A DNA stretch of 64,000 nt from NCBI RefSeq assembly GCF_003254585.1, contig NZ_QJGZ01000040.1, forward strand, positions 186,001 to 250,000, written 5' to 3'. Made by a program: the position numbers and the translations under genes. Below the pieces are notes generated by a model. The model was not told the DNA's origin. It searched no databases and saw only the letters and a program-made list of their open reading frames with translations. The DNA comes from Flavobacterium sharifuzzamanii. GTDB lineage: Bacteria > Bacteroidota > Bacteroidia > Flavobacteriales > Flavobacteriaceae. Shown in pieces: positions 1 to 9,236 of the stretch (within the stretch, counting starts at the first letter, position 1; the number at the start of each line of letters is the position of its first letter).

Positions 1-297
1 GGAGATATGGCAGCATTTTGGCTTGGAGGAAAATCAGATGAGATTCCTGAGAATTGGAAGAATGCTTCGGCATTGAGTCATACAGACAAAAATACACCGC
101 CGATATTATACATCTGCAGTAGTATTCCGAGATTTCATGCAGGAAGAGACGATATGATTCAGATTTTGAATAAATATAAAATCTATAATGAAGTGCAGAC
201 TATTCCAGATTCGCCTCATTCATTTTGGTTTTATGATCCTTGGTTTACACAGACAATCTCGTACAGCGTACGATTTTTAGATAAAATTTTTAAATAA
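1..297 (+). CDS. Alpha/beta hydrolase, C-terminal fragment (cut by window edge)
   Basis: The frame is open from base 1, so the gene begins outside the window and only its last 98 codons are seen. The fragment has the layout of the C-terminal third of an alpha/beta-hydrolase esterase: a beta strand (PPILYICSS), then GRDD, where the acid of the catalytic triad would sit, and DSPHSFW, where the catalytic histidine would sit. The serine elbow is not visible. It lies 12 bp upstream of a DUF4861 gene and begins a run of pectin genes. A carbohydrate (acetyl) esterase of the BD-FAE/pectin acetylesterase kind is therefore likely, but the substrate is inferred from neighbours only. An internal ATG at position 7 is not a real start. 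Confidence 0.6.
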   Translation, partial: GDMAAFWLGGKSDEIPENWKNASALSHTDKNTPPILYICSSIPRFHAGRDDMIQILNKYKIYNEVQTIPDSPHSFWFYDPWFTQTISYSVRFLDKIFK

Positions 298-309
298 TTT
301 AGAATACAA

Positions 310-1275
310 ATGAAAGCAAAAATCACCACAGCAGTTTTATTTTTCGCAGGTCTAACAGCTATAAATGCGCAGAAATATGATATTAAAACCAACAAAACGT
401 ACGCCGAAATTTCTGCTAAAACAGACGGGAAATGGGAAGGAAGAAAGTATAAAGGAGGTACCGTATTTAAAAATGTGGACAGATTAAAGCTAGCTCCAGA
501 GCATACCGACCATTCTTTTGATATTCGTTACGAAGGTCCAGGTTGGGAAAGTAACAGAATTGGATATCGTTTGTATTTAGATTGGAGAAATGCAATTGAT
601 ATCTTCGGAAAAAAGACATCAGAAAATATTTTGCCAAAAGTAGGAAAGGATGGTTTCGATTCGTACCATGAAATGAGCGATTGGGGAGCTGATATTTTAA
701 AAGCAGGAAAAGGAATCGGAATTGGTTCTATCGACCGTTATTTAAACAATGAAAAATTGCACTTCCGTGAAGTAGATTCAACAATTGCTACAGTGGCTAA
801 CAAATCGAATGAATCTACAGTAAAAGTAAATTATTATGGATGGAAAACGGCTTCAGACAAAATTGATTTTACTTCAGAATTGACAATTAAACCAGATCAA
901 TTATATACGCAGCATACTATTAAAGCTTCTCAGGCAATTAAAGGAATCTGTACTGGAATTGTAAAACAAAAAACAGCTGAATTGCTTAAAAAAGAAAGCA
1001 AAAACAAAAAATGGGCGTATCTGGCAACTTATGGAGAGCAATCTTTGGTTCCAGACAAGTTAGGAATGGCAATTTTTTATGAAATTAGTACGATCGAAAA
1101 TATCGCAGATACAGACTTAGATTATCTTTTAGTTTTTAAGCCAACTACAAAAGCGGTGACTTTTTACCTTTTAGGCGCTTGGGAACAAGAAGTAAACGGA
1201 ATCAAAACAAAAGAAGAATTTGCACAATATTTAGATAAGCAATTGGAAGTACTGAACAAAAAAGGGAAAATGTAA
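310..1275 (+). CDS. DUF4861 family secreted protein (copy 1, short form)
   Basis: 321 residues with a Sec signal peptide ending near AINAQ (about residue 20). It carries the block shared with two other proteins in this window (15865-17154 and 59791-60960): a W-E-x-N-x-(I/V)-(G/A)-(Y/F)-R motif, then YHEMSDWGADI and a glycine-rich GIGIGS turn. These identify the DUF4861 family, often found in pectin loci and without a settled biochemical role. This copy lacks most of the roughly 100-residue N-terminal part present in the other two, including their DxNGDGxxD-like loop. It follows the esterase gene by 12 bp and precedes the GH105 trio, so a role on rhamnogalacturonan fragments is inferred. Confidence 0.75.
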   Translation: MKAKITTAVLFFAGLTAINAQKYDIKTNKTYAEISAKTDGKWEGRKYKGGTVFKNVDRLKLAPEHTDHSFDIRYEGPGWESNRIGYRLYLDWRNAIDIFGKKTSENILPKVGKDGFDSYHEMSDWGADILKAGKGIGIGSIDRYLNNEKLHFREVDSTIATVANKSNESTVKVNYYGWKTASDKIDFTSELTIKPDQLYTQHTIKASQAIKGICTGIVKQKTAELLKKESKNKKWAYLATYGEQSLVPDKLGMAIFYEISTIENIADTDLDYLLVFKPTTKAVTFYLLGAWEQEVNGIKTKEEFAQYLDKQLEVLNKKGKM

Positions 1276-1566
1276 ATTGTTATTTGCCACTCCCGATAGC
1301 TATCGGGATACAGGATTAAAAAGATTTAAAAAAAATCTGCCTAATCTGTGAAATCTGCGTGAAAAATTTAACACATAGAAATATAGATTGTATAGCGTTT
1401 TAAAAGAGTATTTAAAGAAGCGTGCTTCTACACATAGTGTACTATGTTTGTTACTGCAAGTGAAACGCCTATTATTAAGTTTTCTAAACTATGTATCTAT
1501 GTGTTAAAAAAACAGCCATAGAATAATCCAAATAATCCGTTAATCTGTGGCTAAAAAAGAATAAAT
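1276..1566. repeat. Nested palindromic intergenic repeat between DUF4861 and GH105
   Basis: No gene is seen here. The stretch holds a perfect 18-bp palindrome, TCCCGATAGCTATCGGGA, at 1291-1308. It also holds runs of the 'aatctgcg' type and a wider inverted pair, TTTAACACATAGA near 1368 and TCTATGTGTTAAA near 1496. The same word types recur in other spacers of this window (8977-9236, 33208-33615, 44042-44347). It lies inside a co-directional gene run, so the transcript would fold into a long hairpin between the two genes. Confidence 0.6.
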
Positions 1567-2757
1567 ATGAAGTATAAAAAAACAGCCCTATTGTTATTTC
1601 TGCTTTTCAATGTTTTTGCAATTGCGCAAAATCAGGCTGAAACAGTAATTCCGTACGACTTAAAATGGTCAGAACGAACAGCGCTTTCTATTTTAAATAA
1701 ATATCCTAATGCTTGGCAGCTTGATGGAAATGACAAGCCAAAATGGGATTATAAAATGGGTTTTGTATTGTCGGGATTTGAAAAATTATATCAAAAAACA
1801 AACAATAAAAAATATTTGAATTACATCACAGAATATGTTGATGGAATGATTGACAGTACGGGAAGTATCAAAAAATATGATGTTAAGGAATATAATATTG
1901 ATTGTTTAAATCCAGGAAAACTGCTATTTAATTTATACGATATAACAAAAGATTCTCGCTATCTGAAGATTATTGGGCAGCTTAGAAATCAGTTAGAAAG
2001 TCAGCCAAGAACAGCGAGTGGAGGATTTTGGCACAAACAGATTTACCCAAACCAAATGTGGATTGATGGTTTGTACATGGCAGAACCTTTTTATGCACAG
2101 TTTACAGTTAAGTACGAAAAGGGAAAAAGTTTGGATGATATTGCAAAACAATTTGAATTGGTTCAAAATCATATTGTAGACAAAAAATCAGGTTTGGTTT
2201 ACCAAGCATGGGATGAAAGTAAAGAGATTGCTTGGGCAGACAAACAAACAGGAACATCGCCTACAATCTGGGGAAGAGGAATTGGCTGGTACATGGTGGC
2301 ATTGGTTGAAACATTAGATTATTTTCCAAAATCACATCCTAAATATAAAATGTTGGTGGGTTATTTGAATCAGATTTCAAAAAATGTGAATCAGTACAAA
2401 AGTGAAAATGGATTATGGTATCAAGTTGCTGATAAACCAGACTTATACGGAAATTACGTAGAACCATCGGCTTCTGGAATGATTATTTATGCTTTTGCAA
2501 AAGGCGCCAATAAAGGTTATTTATCGTCAAGTTATAAAACAACTGCTAAAAATTCATTTGACAGTTTTATCAAAGAATTTGTAAAAGTGGATAAAAAAGG
2601 AGAAGTCAATGTTTTGAATGTTTCATCGAATGTAGGTTTGGGCGGAAAACCATTTCGTGACGGAACAAACAATTATTACTTGTCTTCCAAAACAAAAGAA
2701 AACGGTGCCATAGGATTGGGCGCTTTTTTACTAAGTGCAATCGAATTAGATAAGTAA
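1567..2757 (+). CDS. GH105 unsaturated rhamnogalacturonyl hydrolase (copy 1 of 3)
   Basis: 396 residues with a Sec signal (cleavage after about FAIA). The fold is the (alpha/alpha)6 barrel of the GH105 YteR/RhiN family, shown by W-K-P-K-W-D-Y near residue 59, the block WHKQIYPNQMWIDGLYM with the presumed catalytic Asp167, and TSPTIWGRGIGWYM. The enzyme removes the 4,5-unsaturated galacturonate left by rhamnogalacturonan lyases. It is followed after 10 bp by a second GH105 and then a third. This copy has Gln213 in the V-Y-Q-A-W-D-E-S-K motif, where both paralogs have His, so its specificity or activity may differ. It is predicted periplasmic. Confidence 0.88.
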   Translation: MKYKKTALLLFLLFNVFAIAQNQAETVIPYDLKWSERTALSILNKYPNAWQLDGNDKPKWDYKMGFVLSGFEKLYQKTNNKKYLNYITEYVDGMIDSTGSIKKYDVKEYNIDCLNPGKLLFNLYDITKDSRYLKIIGQLRNQLESQPRTASGGFWHKQIYPNQMWIDGLYMAEPFYAQFTVKYEKGKSLDDIAKQFELVQNHIVDKKSGLVYQAWDESKEIAWADKQTGTSPTIWGRGIGWYMVALVETLDYFPKSHPKYKMLVGYLNQISKNVNQYKSENGLWYQVADKPDLYGNYVEPSASGMIIYAFAKGANKGYLSSSYKTTAKNSFDSFIKEFVKVDKKGEVNVLNVSSNVGLGGKPFRDGTNNYYLSSKTKENGAIGLGAFLLSAIELDK

Positions 2758-2767
2758 ATGTTTTTTA

Positions 2768-3973
2768 ATGGATAAAAAGAGAAAAAATTTTGGATTACCA
2801 CTCATGGTTATTGGCCTTCTGTTTTCATTTATGAATGCAATAGCTCAAGAAACGACAATTGTTATTTCTAAAGACTTGAAGTGGTCTGAAAGAATGGCTC
2901 TTTCTATTATGAAACGTGACCCAAAAGCTTGGCAAATTGATAATAACGAAAAACCAAAATGGGATTATAAGCTAGGTCTTATTATGACTGCTTTTGAGAA
3001 TCTGTATAATAAAACACAGAATCCTGTTTATTTCAATTACGTTAAAGAGTATTACGAAACAGTTGTAAACAACTCTGGCGATATTCTAAATTATAAACTA
3101 GAAGATTACAATATTGATTATATAAATGCAGGCAAAGGACTTTTTGAAATTTATAAACAAACCAAAGATGATCGTTATCTTAAAGCGTTGCAGCTTTTAA
3201 GAAAACAATTGGAAAAACATCCGAGAACAAATTCTGGTGGATTTTGGCATAAAAAGATTTACCCAAATCAAATGTGGTTGGATGGATTGTATATGGGAAC
3301 TCCATTTTATGCACAATATACAGCCGAGTTTGAACAAGGAAAAAGTTTTGATGATATTGTAAAACAGTTTGAGCAGATTCACCAGCATACTTTAGACCAA
3401 AAAACGGGTCTTCTTTTTCATGCTTGGGATGAAAGTAAAAAAATGGATTGGGCGAATAAAGAAACTGGAACATCTCCCAATTTTTGGTCTCGATCTATAG
3501 GCTGGTACATGATGGCTTTGGTTGATGTTTTAGACTTTATGCCAAAAGAACATCCAAAAAGAAAAGAACTTATCCAGTATTTGAATGAGATTTCGAAAGC
3601 TGTTGCAAAATATCAAGATAAAACAGGATTATGGTATCAAGTGACAGATGCTGGAAATAGAAAAGGAAATTACTTTGAAGCATCTGGTTCTGAAAAGTTT
3701 GTTTACGCATTTGCAAAAGGAGCAAGAAAAGGGTATTTGCCAAAAACCTATAAAAAGTTAGCAGAAAAAGGATTCGACGGAATTACAGAAAAACTTGTTA
3801 CAGTAGATCCAGACGGAGAAATACATATTACTCAAGTTTGCGCTAGTGCAGGGTTAGGAGGAAATCCTTATCGTGATGGTTCTTATGAATATTATATAAG
3901 CGAAAAAATAAAAGTGGATAATTCGCATGGATTAGGTCCTTTTATTTTAGCTGCAGTTGAATTAGAAAAATAG
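2768..3973 (+). CDS. GH105 unsaturated rhamnogalacturonyl hydrolase (copy 2 of 3)
   Basis: 401 residues with a Sec signal ending near NAIAQ. It keeps the same order of GH105 motifs: WKPKWDY-like segment, YPNQMWLDGLYMGTPFYAQY with Asp172 as the presumed catalytic acid, FHAWDESK with His218, and SPNFWSRSIGWYMMALVDVL. Length is normal for the family. It sits 10 bp after copy 1 and 22 bp before copy 3, so the three are surely cotranscribed. High similarity among the three indicates tandem duplication followed by divergence. The product should release the unsaturated uronic acid from rhamnogalacturonan-lyase oligosaccharides in the periplasm. Exact substrate differences from the neighbours cannot be read from the sequence. 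Confidence 0.9.
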   Translation: MDKKRKNFGLPLMVIGLLFSFMNAIAQETTIVISKDLKWSERMALSIMKRDPKAWQIDNNEKPKWDYKLGLIMTAFENLYNKTQNPVYFNYVKEYYETVVNNSGDILNYKLEDYNIDYINAGKGLFEIYKQTKDDRYLKALQLLRKQLEKHPRTNSGGFWHKKIYPNQMWLDGLYMGTPFYAQYTAEFEQGKSFDDIVKQFEQIHQHTLDQKTGLLFHAWDESKKMDWANKETGTSPNFWSRSIGWYMMALVDVLDFMPKEHPKRKELIQYLNEISKAVAKYQDKTGLWYQVTDAGNRKGNYFEASGSEKFVYAFAKGARKGYLPKTYKKLAEKGFDGITEKLVTVDPDGEIHITQVCASAGLGGNPYRDGSYEYYISEKIKVDNSHGLGPFILAAVELEK

Positions 3974-3995
3974 TAGAATTTAAATATATTTTGAA

Positions 3996-5219
3996 ATGAA
4001 AAATAGTAGAAAGCAAAGTTATTTTATGTCGATTTTGATGGCTTGTTTTATGACCATTACAAGTTGTAAAGTAACATCGCAGGAACCAGCAAAAGAGATT
4101 GTGATTGGAAAGAATGCGAAATGGTCTGATAAAATGGCCTTGACCTTGATGAAACGCCATCCAGAATCGTATATGATTGACGATGCTAAAAAACCAAAGT
4201 GGGATTACGTTCATGCTTTAGTACTGCATTCAATAGAAGAATTGTACAAAAAAAATCCTGATGCTAGATACAAAAAATACGTAAGAAGTTATGTAGATCA
4301 GTTTGTGCAAACAGACGGAAGCATTACTACGTACGAGTTTGATAAATACAATATTGATTTAGTTTTGCCAGGACGTCTTCTTTTTGATGTTTATGAAACT
4401 TCAAAAGATGAAAAATATTTAAAAGCATTACAATTAATTCGCAAACAGCTAGCAGAACAGCCAAGAACACAAAGCGGCGGATTTTGGCACAAACAAATTT
4501 ATCCAAACCAAATGTGGTTAGATGGTTTATACATGGGTGAGCCATTCTATGCAGAATATACAGCAAAATTTGAGAACGGAAAAAGCTTTGATGATATCGC
4601 AAAACAATTTGAAGTGATTCAGCTTAAAGCTACAGATCCAAAAACAGGATTATTGTACCACGGATGGGACGAAAGCAAACAAATGCCTTGGGCAAATAAA
4701 GAAACGGGAAACTCTCCAAACTTCTGGTCTAGATCTTTGGGTTGGTATGTAATGGCTTTAGTTGATGTTTTAGATTATATGCCAAAAGATCATCCAAAGA
4801 GAAAAGAGTTAATTAAATATTTAAATAACGCTTCTGAAGCGATACTTAAATTTCAGGATAGTAAATCAGGTTTATGGTATCAAGTTACTGACAAAGGCGG
4901 TGAAAAAGGAAACTATTTAGAAGCTTCTGGTTCAGCTATGTTTGCTTACGCTTATGCAAAAGGAGCAAACAAAGGATATCTTCCTGCTAAGTTTAAAAAA
5001 GCAGCCAACAAAGCTTTTGACGGATTAACTACAGTTTTAATCAAAAAAGTAGACGAAGATGGCGGAATCACTTTAACAAACTGCTGTCAAGTGGCAGGTT
5101 TAGGTGGAAATCCATATCGTGATGGTTCTTACGAATATTATGTAAACGAAAGAAAAAAAGACAACGATCCTAAAGCAACAGGGCCTTTTATTTTGGCAGC
5201 TATTGAATTGAATAGATAA
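3996..5219 (+). CDS. GH105 unsaturated rhamnogalacturonyl hydrolase, lipoprotein (copy 3 of 3)
   Basis: 407 residues. Unlike copies 1 and 2 it has a lipobox (ITSC near residues 21-24), so it is a predicted membrane-anchored lipoprotein. GH105 motifs are intact: WLDGLYMGEPFYAEY with Asp176, YHGWDESK, and SPNFWSRSLGWYVMAL. The C-terminal GLGGNPYRDGSYEYY motif is shared with copy 2. The different anchoring suggests that the three paralogs work at different places or on different chain lengths, which is inference. It is the last of the trio and is followed by a 162-bp spacer with a terminator-like hairpin. Confidence 0.9.
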   Translation: MKNSRKQSYFMSILMACFMTITSCKVTSQEPAKEIVIGKNAKWSDKMALTLMKRHPESYMIDDAKKPKWDYVHALVLHSIEELYKKNPDARYKKYVRSYVDQFVQTDGSITTYEFDKYNIDLVLPGRLLFDVYETSKDEKYLKALQLIRKQLAEQPRTQSGGFWHKQIYPNQMWLDGLYMGEPFYAEYTAKFENGKSFDDIAKQFEVIQLKATDPKTGLLYHGWDESKQMPWANKETGNSPNFWSRSLGWYVMALVDVLDYMPKDHPKRKELIKYLNNASEAILKFQDSKSGLWYQVTDKGGEKGNYLEASGSAMFAYAYAKGANKGYLPAKFKKAANKAFDGLTTVLIKKVDEDGGITLTNCCQVAGLGGNPYRDGSYEYYVNERKKDNDPKATGPFILAAIELNR

Positions 5220-5328
5220 TTTTTTAGAAGTTATGAGTTTTGAGTTATGAGTGATGAATGTTCAGGTTTGTTTTGCTGAGCGAAGTCGAAGCATCTCAAA
5301 ATAACTCCTCACAGAATAAGCAAGTTAC

Positions 5329-5361
5329 AAACCCGACAGGTTTTTAAAACTTGTCGGGTTT
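5329..5361 (+). terminator. Hairpin AAACCCGACA/TGTCGGGTTT after the GH105 trio
   Basis: A 10-bp perfect stem (5329-5338 with 5352-5361), extended by a G.T and a G-C pair, encloses an AT loop. A near copy follows the HAD gene at 61861-61891, so this is also a repeat unit. There is no long T-run after it, so termination strength is uncertain. The preceding spacer (5228-5250) has the 'ttatgagttttgagttatgag' word also seen at 24339-24475. Confidence 0.5.
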
Positions 5362-5381
5362 AAATAAAAGAACAGTTAAAA

Positions 5382-6971
5382 ATGAAAAACATAAAAATCA
5401 TCCTATTCCTCTTCTGCATTATTTCTTTCCAGAAAAATACCGCACAAGTTTGGACGCCAGATAACGGTGACGGAACATACACGAACCCGATTATTCATGC
5501 CGATTATTCAGATCCAGATGTTGTTCGTGTAGGCGATGATTATTATATGACGGCTTCATCTTTTAACTGTATTCCTGGTTTGCCCATTTTACATTCAAAA
5601 GACTTAGTAAATTGGAAAATTATTGGACATGCTTTGGTAAAGCAGCCGCCATTTGAAACTTACGATAGTGTACAACACGGAAACGGAGTTTGGGCACCAA
5701 GCATTACATTCCATAAAAACGAATTTTATATTTATTACCCAGATCCCGATTTCGGAATCTATATGATTAAAGCAAAAAAAGCAGAAGGGCCTTGGTCTGA
5801 ACCACTTTTAGTTAAAGCAGGAAAAGGATTGATCGATCCTAGTCCGCTTTGGGATACAGATGGCAAAGCTTATCTAACACATGCCTTTGCAGGAAGTCGC
5901 GCGCAGATTAAAAGTTTGTTGGTAGTTTGCACAATGAATCCAGAAGGAACTGTCGTGAACAATGACGAAGTAATGGTTATTGATGGGCATAAAGGCGAAG
6001 AAACTATTGAAGGGCCTAAATTTTACAAGCGAAATGGATATTACTACATTTTTGCTCCAGCAGGAGGAGTTCCAACAGGTTGGCAGACTGTTTTAAGATC
6101 GAAAAATGTTTTCGGACCTTACGAAAAGAAAAAGGTTCTGGAACAAGGTTCGACCACAATAAATGGTCCGCATCAAGGCGCTTGGGTTACGACTCAGACG
6201 GGTGAAGATTGGTTTTTTCATTTTCAAGATAAGGGTGCTTACGGACGCATTGTACATCTTCAGCCAATGAAATGGGTAAACGACTGGCCGGTTATGGGAG
6301 AAGATTTTGATAAAAACGGAATTGGAGAGCCTGTAACAACTTATAGAAAACCAAATGTCGGCAAAAAATATCCGATAGAAGTTCCTGCAACTTCAGATGA
6401 ATTTAACGAACCTAAACTTGGATTGCAATGGCAATGGCAGGCTAACAAACAAATCAATTTTGGATTTCCGACAAGTCTAGGATATCTGAATCTGTTTTGT
6501 AATACCACAACACCAAACATTTTTAATGCGCCAAATTTACTATTGCAAAAATTCCCAGCAGAAGAATTTACAGCTACAGTAAAACTGACTTTTAATTCGA
6601 GGCTAAAAGGTGAATCAACAGGTTTGATTGTAATGGGATTAGATTATAGTTTTCTGTGTTTTAAAAATATCGATGGAAAGTTATACTTGAACCAGAAAAC
6701 GGGAACTTTTGACAAAACGGTTTCAGAAACAGGAACAAAACCAATTTTAATAGAAAACAATACCATTTATTTAAGAGTACAAATTAAGAAAGATGGAATG
6801 TGCAGTTTCTTTTACAGCTTAGATGATAAAAATTATCAATCTATCGGAAATGATTTCAAATCAAGAGAAGGAAAATGGATTGGTGCCAAAGTCGGACTTT
6901 TTGCTTTAGGCGAAGAAATAAAAAATGATTCAGGTAATGTGGAGGTAGATTGGTTTAGAGTAACGAAATAA
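5382..6971 (+). CDS. GH43 family glycoside hydrolase with C-terminal beta-sandwich
   Basis: 529 residues with a Sec signal ending around NTAQ. The N-terminal five-bladed propeller of GH43 shows all three active-site carboxylates: the base Asp44 in DYSDPD, the pKa modulator Asp152 in IDPSPLWD, and the acid Glu210 in TIEGPKFY. Residues about 335-529 look like the concanavalin-type C-terminal domain of GH43 beta-xylosidases/arabinofuranosidases (W-Q-W-Q-A start; R-L-K-G-E-S-T-G-L segment). It likely removes arabinose, xylose or galactose side chains from pectin; which sugar is not decidable here. It is followed after 7 bp by the PL10-CE8 gene, so the two form one transcript. Confidence 0.85.
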   Translation: MKNIKIILFLFCIISFQKNTAQVWTPDNGDGTYTNPIIHADYSDPDVVRVGDDYYMTASSFNCIPGLPILHSKDLVNWKIIGHALVKQPPFETYDSVQHGNGVWAPSITFHKNEFYIYYPDPDFGIYMIKAKKAEGPWSEPLLVKAGKGLIDPSPLWDTDGKAYLTHAFAGSRAQIKSLLVVCTMNPEGTVVNNDEVMVIDGHKGEETIEGPKFYKRNGYYYIFAPAGGVPTGWQTVLRSKNVFGPYEKKKVLEQGSTTINGPHQGAWVTTQTGEDWFFHFQDKGAYGRIVHLQPMKWVNDWPVMGEDFDKNGIGEPVTTYRKPNVGKKYPIEVPATSDEFNEPKLGLQWQWQANKQINFGFPTSLGYLNLFCNTTTPNIFNAPNLLLQKFPAEEFTATVKLTFNSRLKGESTGLIVMGLDYSFLCFKNIDGKLYLNQKTGTFDKTVSETGTKPILIENNTIYLRVQIKKDGMCSFFYSLDDKNYQSIGNDFKSREGKWIGAKVGLFALGEEIKNDSGNVEVDWFRVTK

Positions 6972-6978
6972 GAAAGAA

Positions 6979-8976
6979 ATGATGCAGCTTAAAAGACAAA
7001 TAATGTTTTTTTTATGCCTTTGCAGTTTTGCTGTAAATGCTCAGAATACTTATAAAAGATGGCCAGATATTATTCGTAAGAATGATGCTGCTTGGTTTGC
7101 AACAGAAGAAGCAAAAAGAATAGCCGAAAATGTATTGCTTTATCAAAGAGATATTGGAGGCTGGCCAAAGAATATTCAGATGCAGGATGAGCTGACCGAA
7201 AAACAGAAAAAAGATTTAATTGCACTCAAAAAAACGGCTGTAGAAACTACAACAGACAATGGTGCAACTTGTCAGGAAATGCTTTTTATGTCTAGAATAT
7301 ATGCACAGGTTAAAGACGAGCGTTACCGAGAATCTTTCTTAAAAGGTTTAAATTATCTGCTTGAAGCACAATATGCAAATGGCGGTTGGCCACAGTTTTA
7401 TCCGTTAAAAAAAGGATATTATACGCATATTACCTACAATGACGATTCAATGGTTAATATTATGAATGTAATAAAAGCAATAGCAGACGAATCGGATTAT
7501 TCTAGCATTAAACCATCAAAAGAAATGGTTGAAAAATGCAAAAAGTCATTTGATAAAGGGATTGACTGCATTTTAAAAACGCAATATAAACAAAATGGAG
7601 TTTTGACTGCTTGGTGCGCGCAGCATGATGAAGTTACGTTGGCTCCTGCAAATGCAAGAGCTTTTGAATTGGCTTCGCTAAGCGGTTATGAATCGGCAAA
7701 AATTGTATTGCTTTTAATGTCAATTGATAAGCCTTCAAGAGAAATTGTAACGGCAGTAAAAAGTGCTGTAGCGTGGTTCGAAAAAACAAAAATCACCAAT
7801 TTGGAAGAAAAAAGAGTTTTAAATGACGCTGGAAAAATTGTAGATAAAAAAATGATTCCAACAGCAAATGCTAAACCAATTTGGGCGAGATTTATGGATT
7901 TGGAAACTAATGAGTCTTTCTTTTGCGATCGCGACGGAATCAAGAAAAAATCATTAGATCAGATTGGATCAGAAAGAAGAAATGGCTATTCGTGGTATTC
8001 AGATGCACCGCAAGAAGTTTTGAAAAAATTTCCCGATTGGGCAGTCAAAAATGGAACTAAAGTAGGTGCTTCAGAAAAGAAAAATGTAAACTATATTACA
8101 GTTGCACAAGACGGTTCTGGAGATTATACCAAAATACAAGATGCAGTTTATGCAACTCCAGCTTTTCCTTATGAGAAAGTGACCATCTTTGTAAAAAACG
8201 GAACGTATAATGAAAAAGTCCGAATTCCAGAATGGAATACAAATGTTATTTTACAAGGTGAAAGCAAAGAAAACACCATTATTACTTTTGACGATAATTT
8301 CTCGAAAATTGCTCTTGGAAGAAACAGCACCTTTTACACTTATACGCTTTTGGTTGAAGGAGATGATTTTTCGGCATCAAACTTAACCATTAAAAACACT
8401 TCAGGAGAACACGGACAGGCTATTGCATTGTCAGTTACAGCAAATCGTGCCAAAATAGTAAACTGCAATCTTTTAGGTAATCAGGATACATTATATCTAT
8501 CTGGAAAAGAGGCTAAACAATATTTTAAAGATTGTTACATAGAAGGAACAACCGATTTTATCTTTGGAGGAGCAACTGCTTTATTCGAAAACTGTACTAT
8601 TCACAGCATTAAAAGTTCTTATATCACAGCAGCTTCAACTCCAGAAGGAACAGCTTTCGGATTTGTTTTTAAAAACTGTAAGCTTACAGCAAATCCAGAA
8701 GCAAAAGATGTTTATTTAGGAAGGCCATGGCGTATTTATGCCAAAACGGTTTTTATAAACTGCGAAATGGGTTCACAAATTAAACCCGAAGGTTGGGAAA
8801 ACTGGTCAAAACCCGAAGCAGAAAAAAACGCTTTTTATGCTGAATACAATTGCACTGGTGAAGGATTTCAGCTAACAAAAAGGGTAAAGTGGTCGCATCA
8901 GCTTTCCAAGAAAGAAGCAGGGCAGTATTCGATAGAGAACATTCTTAGTGATAAAGTGTCTAATTGGTATTTTTAG
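6979..8976 (+). CDS. Bifunctional pectate lyase (PL10) - pectin methylesterase (CE8)
   Basis: 665 residues with a Sec signal (cleavage after VNAQ). Residues about 24-355 match the PL10 pectate lyase barrel: GGWPKN, DNGATCQEM, NGGWPQFYPL, and ITYNDDSMVN with Asp155/Asp156. After a short linker, residues about 370-665 form a CE8 beta-helix: VAQDGSGDYTKIQDA, QAIALSV, GNQDTLYLSG (Asp503), TDFIFGGA (Asp526) and LGRPWR (Arg582). All canonical CE8 catalytic positions are present. One chain would therefore remove methyl esters and cleave the exposed homogalacturonan. It directly follows the GH43 gene. No frame shift or stop separates the halves, so the fusion is encoded as such. Confidence 0.92.
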   Translation: MMQLKRQIMFFLCLCSFAVNAQNTYKRWPDIIRKNDAAWFATEEAKRIAENVLLYQRDIGGWPKNIQMQDELTEKQKKDLIALKKTAVETTTDNGATCQEMLFMSRIYAQVKDERYRESFLKGLNYLLEAQYANGGWPQFYPLKKGYYTHITYNDDSMVNIMNVIKAIADESDYSSIKPSKEMVEKCKKSFDKGIDCILKTQYKQNGVLTAWCAQHDEVTLAPANARAFELASLSGYESAKIVLLLMSIDKPSREIVTAVKSAVAWFEKTKITNLEEKRVLNDAGKIVDKKMIPTANAKPIWARFMDLETNESFFCDRDGIKKKSLDQIGSERRNGYSWYSDAPQEVLKKFPDWAVKNGTKVGASEKKNVNYITVAQDGSGDYTKIQDAVYATPAFPYEKVTIFVKNGTYNEKVRIPEWNTNVILQGESKENTIITFDDNFSKIALGRNSTFYTYTLLVEGDDFSASNLTIKNTSGEHGQAIALSVTANRAKIVNCNLLGNQDTLYLSGKEAKQYFKDCYIEGTTDFIFGGATALFENCTIHSIKSSYITAASTPEGTAFGFVFKNCKLTANPEAKDVYLGRPWRIYAKTVFINCEMGSQIKPEGWENWSKPEAEKNAFYAEYNCTGEGFQLTKRVKWSHQLSKKEAGQYSIENILSDKVSNWYF

Positions 8977-9236
8977 TAACAGTTTGCAGTCTCAGTATTC
9001 GGTCACAGTTTGCACTGAAAAGTGAGATCGAAAACAAAAGTAAGACGACAAACAAAAACAAACAAAAAATAAATCTCCGAAATCTGCTAAATCAGCGAGA
9101 GTAAAATTTTTACGTTCCCGATGGCCATCGGGATAAAAAGATCAAAGCAGATCAAACAGATTTTCTAGAATTAAATCTGCGTATATCTGCTAAAATCAGC
9201 GAAATCTGCGTGAAACAAAATAATAATATTAAAAAA
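8977..9236. repeat. Palindrome-rich spacer between PL10-CE8 and GH28
   Basis: This 260-bp spacer holds no gene. It contains the perfect palindrome TCCCGATGGCCATCGGGA at 9116-9133 (a variant of the one at 1291-1308) flanked by 'aaatctgc' and 'gcgaaatctgcgtga' words, which give a long imperfect inverted repeat. The 3' part runs into the untranslated leader of the polygalacturonase gene. Confidence 0.5.

Noticed and set aside
1371..1507. Possible riboswitch or small RNA upstream of GH105
   Set aside because: The inverted words belong to the repeat type found in several other spacers. No conserved riboswitch core was recognised.
9210..9236. GTG start for the GH28 protein
   Set aside because: It would place nine polar residues before an otherwise complete signal peptide starting at 9237.
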